A DNA stretch of 8,366 nt from Alistipes sp. (GTDB lineage Bacteria; Bacteroidota; Bacteroidia; Bacteroidales; Rikenellaceae): positions 1-8,366 of the forward strand of contig JAITWC010000087.1 in the NCBI GenBank assembly GCA_031285485.1, given 5' to 3'. Under the pieces are notes generated by a model that saw nothing but the letters and a program-made list of their open reading frames with translations, ran no database searches and had not been told where the DNA came from. Within the stretch, counting starts at the first letter, position 1; each line of letters opens with the position of its first letter. Positions 6,119-8,366 of this stretch are shown one piece after another. The position numbers and the translations under genes are program-made.

Positions 6119-6860
6119 GGCGGAGATACGGTCGGTCCGATCGCTCGACGACAAGCGGGCCCGCGAGGAGACGGGGCTTTTTGTCGCCGAGGGGGAGAAG
6201 CTCGTTCGCGAGTTGTTGGCTTCGGACTTCCGGGTGCGGCGGGTGTATTGCACCGGGGGCGATTTCGGCGCCGCGACCGAACACGTCCCGCCCCGGGAGA
6301 TGGAGCGGGCGAGCAGGCTCAGGACGGCCACCGGAGTGCTGGCCCTGGTGGAGATACCGCGGCGGCGGCTCGATGAGGCGGCTCTGCGGGGGCGGCTGAC
6401 GCTCGCCCTCGACGGGGTGCAGAACCCCGGCAACATGGGGACGATAATCAGGCTGGCCGACTGGTTCGGGATTCGCGACGTGTTGTGCAGCGCCGACTCG
6501 GCCGACTGCTGGAACCCCAAGGTGGTGCAGGCCACCATGGGTGCGATCACGCGCGTGGCGGTGCATTACGGCGATCTCGGGGCGATGGTGGCGACGGCCG
6601 CGGCGGATCTGTCCGCGCCCGGCCCGCTCCCCGTTTACGGAACTTTTCTGGAGGGGGAGAGTGTTTACGACGCGGGGTTGTCGGCGGCGGGGATCGTCGT
6701 GCTCGGCAGCGAGGGGAGGGGGATTTCGGCGGAGATCGAACGGTTAGTGACGCGGAAAATCTTTATTCCGCCCCATCCCGCCGGCGGTTCGGCACCCGAA
6801 TCGCTCAATGTGGCTGTGGCGGCGGCCATCGTCTGCTCGGAATTTCGGCGGCGGCGATAA
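6111..6860 (+). CDS. SpoU/TrmH-family RNA 2'-O-methyltransferase
   Basis: A SPOUT-class enzyme that methylates ribose 2'-hydroxyls in rRNA or tRNA with S-adenosylmethionine. From ATG 6111 the protein has 249 residues. Residues 1-85 form the substrate-binding N-terminal domain with the typical GLFVAEGEKLVREL (22-35). The catalytic knotted domain follows: motif 1 DGVQNPGNMGTIIRLADWFG (101-120) with the catalytic Asn and Arg, motif 2 IVVLGSEGRGIS (185-196), and motif 3 IFIPPHPAGGSAPESLNVAVA (207-227). The exact target (RlmB-, TrmH- or TsnR-like) cannot be read from sequence. I prefer ATG 6111 over the in-frame ATG 6078, because MTKAEIRSVRSLDDKR resembles usual family starts while the added MLFYFRLRPRT does not. 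It lies 66 bases after the permease stop and ends before a strong terminator. Confidence 0.9.
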   Translation: MTKAEIRSVRSLDDKRAREETGLFVAEGEKLVRELLASDFRVRRVYCTGGDFGAATEHVPPREMERASRLRTATGVLALVEIPRRRLDEAALRGRLTLALDGVQNPGNMGTIIRLADWFGIRDVLCSADSADCWNPKVVQATMGAITRVAVHYGDLGAMVATAAADLSAPGPLPVYGTFLEGESVYDAGLSAAGIVVLGSEGRGISAEIERLVTRKIFIPPHPAGGSAPESLNVAVAAAIVCSEFRRRR

Positions 6861-6896
6861 AAACTCACTCCCCGCGTAAGAATCTGTCATTATTCT

Positions 6897-6927
6897 CCGG
6901 GAAGTTTCTTTTCCCGGCGATTTTTTT
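6897..6927 (+). terminator. Intrinsic terminator after the methyltransferase gene
   Basis: A perfect 7-bp stem, CCGGGAA (6897-6903) and TTCCCGG (6911-6917), closes a 7-base loop and is followed by CGA and seven T (6921-6927). It sits 37 bases after the methyltransferase stop and is a textbook Rho-independent terminator on the + strand. Confidence 0.85.
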
Positions 6928-6930
6928 CAT

Positions 6931-6938
6931 TACTTTTG
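6931..6938 (+). promoter_or_regulatory. Bacteroidota -7 promoter box for the PLP lyase gene
   Basis: TACTTTTG followed by CG is a full match to TAnnTTTG, three bases after the T-run of the preceding terminator and 62 bases before the ATG at 7000. Any -33 element would have to lie in the terminator loop region near 6905-6910 (GTTTCTT), which is only a poor match to TTTG. Confidence 0.65.
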
Positions 6939-6999
6939 CGACTCGGCGGTTTGACAGGCTGCCGGACCCGACCGGAATCTCAAATAACACTTCAATAAT

Positions 7000-8366
7000 A
7001 TGCCCAACGTAAAATTCTACAAAAACGAAGACCTTCCGCTCGAAATGCACAAGGTGCGCATCGTTCAGAAACTCCACCTCGTCCCCGTCGAACGCCGGCT
7101 TGAGGCGCTCAAAGACGCGGGGTTCAACACCTACGGCCTGTCGACGAACGACGTGTTCCTCGACATGCTCACCGACAGCGGCACCAACGCCATGAGCGAC
7201 AACCAGCTCGCCGCAATGATGAAGGCCGACGACGCCTACGCCGGGTCGCAGTCGTTCGTGCGGATGCAGAAGGCCGTCGAGGATGTGCTCGGCAAGAAAT
7301 ATCTGCTGCCCGTGCACCAGGGGCGCGCCGCCGAGAACGTTCTGGCACGTACCTTCATCAAACCCGGTGACATCGTGCCGATGAACTACCACTTCACCAC
7401 CGCACTCGCACACATACTCGAAGTGGGGGCCAACATCGCGGAGATACTGCACGACGACGCTTTCGAGACATCCTCTTCGAACCCGTTCAAGGGCAACATC
7501 GACGTCGACAAACTCGTGGCGTTCATCGAGAAGACCGGGGTCGACAAAATACCGTTCATCCGCATGGAGGCGTCGACCAACCTGATCGGCGGACAGCCCT
7601 TCTCGATCGCCAACATGATGGACGTGCGCCGCGTGGCCGACAAATACGGCCTGCTGCTGGTGCTCGACGCGAGTCTGCTGGGCGAGAACGCCTACCTCGT
7701 GAAACAGCGCGAGGACAAGTGGAAAGAGAACACGCTGGGCGACATCATCAAGATGATGACGGGCCTTGCGGACATAGTTTACTTCTCGGCGCGCAAGCTG
7801 TCGTCGTCGCGCGGTGGCGGCATCTGCACCAACCGTGCGGAGCTGCACCAGAAGATGGAGGTCATCATTCCGCTGTTCGAGGGATTCCTCACCTACGGCG
7901 GTATGTCGGTGCGCGAGATCGAGGCGATCGCCGTGGGGTTGTACGAAACGCTGGACGAGACGATGATCTCACAGAGCCCGACGTTCATCAAGTATCTGGT
8001 GGAGAAGGCCGAGGCGCGGGGCATTCCGATGGTGACTCCTCCGGGGGTTCTCGGGGCGCACGTCAACGCGGCGAAGTTCTGCGCCCATCTTCCGATGGGC
8101 GAATATCCGGCGGCGTCGCTGGGTGCGGCGGTGTATCTGTGCGGCGGCATCCGCGGCATGGAGCGCGGCGTGATGTCGAGCGTGAGGGACGAGAATGGGG
8201 TGGAGGTTCCCTCCGACGTCGAGTTGCTGCGTTTGGCCGTTCCGAGGCGTGTGTTCACCCTGTCGCAGATGAACTACATCCTCGACCGTTTGGAGTGGCT
8301 GCACGACAACCGCAAGCTGATCGGCGGCCTGAAGTGGGTTTACGAACCGCGTGTGCTGAGGTTCTT
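7000..8366 (+). CDS. Tryptophanase/tyrosine phenol-lyase family PLP enzyme, 3' end cut by window
   Basis: A fold-type I, PLP-dependent beta-eliminating lyase related to tryptophanase and tyrosine phenol-lyase (TPL). It reads 455 codons from ATG 7000 and ends at YEPRVLRF; relatives have roughly ten more residues. Family marks are LTDSGTNAMSD (57-67), DDAYAGS with Tyr80, VHQGRAAEN (105-113), TNLIGGQP with Asn194 and LDASLLGENAY with Asp223, which would contact the PLP ring nitrogen. SARK follows with Lys266 at the PLP-lysine position, then LTYGGMS (298-303), MERG (387-390, shared with TPL rather than E. coli tryptophanase) and VPRRVFT. Several positions differ from both known enzymes. The Lys before the PLP lysine is Arg265 and the Asp after it is Leu267. 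The Arg that normally follows Asp by three (TPL Arg217) is Leu226. The GGHA motif reads GVLG. The family is clear, but indole or phenol release is not assured, so I give no gene symbol. Confidence 0.85.
   Translation, partial: MPNVKFYKNEDLPLEMHKVRIVQKLHLVPVERRLEALKDAGFNTYGLSTNDVFLDMLTDSGTNAMSDNQLAAMMKADDAYAGSQSFVRMQKAVEDVLGKKYLLPVHQGRAAENVLARTFIKPGDIVPMNYHFTTALAHILEVGANIAEILHDDAFETSSSNPFKGNIDVDKLVAFIEKTGVDKIPFIRMEASTNLIGGQPFSIANMMDVRRVADKYGLLLVLDASLLGENAYLVKQREDKWKENTLGDIIKMMTGLADIVYFSARKLSSSRGGGICTNRAELHQKMEVIIPLFEGFLTYGGMSVREIEAIAVGLYETLDETMISQSPTFIKYLVEKAEARGIPMVTPPGVLGAHVNAAKFCAHLPMGEYPAASLGAAVYLCGGIRGMERGVMSSVRDENGVEVPSDVELLRLAVPRRVFTLSQMNYILDRLEWLHDNRKLIGGLKWVYEPRVLRF

Noticed and set aside
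6865..7848. A long minus-strand open frame (about 327 codons) opposite the PLP lyase
   Set aside because: The + strand carries an unbroken family-length PLP enzyme; the minus frame has no recognisable motif and is a codon-bias shadow.
1..8366. CRISPR arrays, tRNA or rRNA genes, toxin-antitoxin pairs or a phage-defence operon
   Set aside because: No regularly spaced repeats, cloverleaf or rRNA signatures were seen, and every large gene is accounted for by a known family.

Overview
The window looks like chromosomal DNA from a Bacteroidota gut-type bacterium, most plausibly Alistipes or another Rikenellaceae. This rests on protein character, on a fairly high GC content outside the first 1.5 kb, on promoter boxes of the TAnnTTTG type, and on A-rich rather than Shine-Dalgarno leaders. 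The species is an inference; I could not run a search. All recognised genes are on the + strand.

Layout. Positions 1-1278 hold an IS4-family insertion sequence whose transposase is broken. A 73-bp palindrome-containing insert (927-999) sits inside the catalytic YREK signature and shifts the frame. A promoter then leads into a TonB-family protein gene (1455-2135), which is closed by a hairpin terminator. Next comes hflX (2241-3416). A promoter box overlapping the end of hflX starts a tight cluster of ysxC/engB (3463-4059), prs (4059-5000, overlapping ysxC by one base) and an EamA/DMT-family permease (about 5043-6044). The permease lacks a standard start codon at the expected place and carries a repeat- and hairpin-rich 3' extension. 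A SpoU/TrmH RNA methyltransferase follows (6111-6860), possibly preceded by a 20-codon overlapping upstream ORF. A classic intrinsic terminator abuts the promoter box of the last gene, a tryptophanase/tyrosine phenol-lyase family PLP enzyme (7000-8366). That gene is cut by the window edge only about ten codons before its expected end, and it differs at several active-site positions.

How they fit. hflX, ysxC and the SpoU methyltransferase all belong to ribosome assembly, ribosome rescue or rRNA/tRNA modification, and prs supplies PRPP for nucleotide synthesis, so the centre is a growth- and translation-related housekeeping block. The IS element, the TonB-family gene and the PLP lyase are neighbours without an obvious functional link to it.

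No new multi-gene system is evident. The points most worth a second look are the small insert in the transposase, the repeat-bearing tail of the permease, and the altered active site of the PLP lyase.
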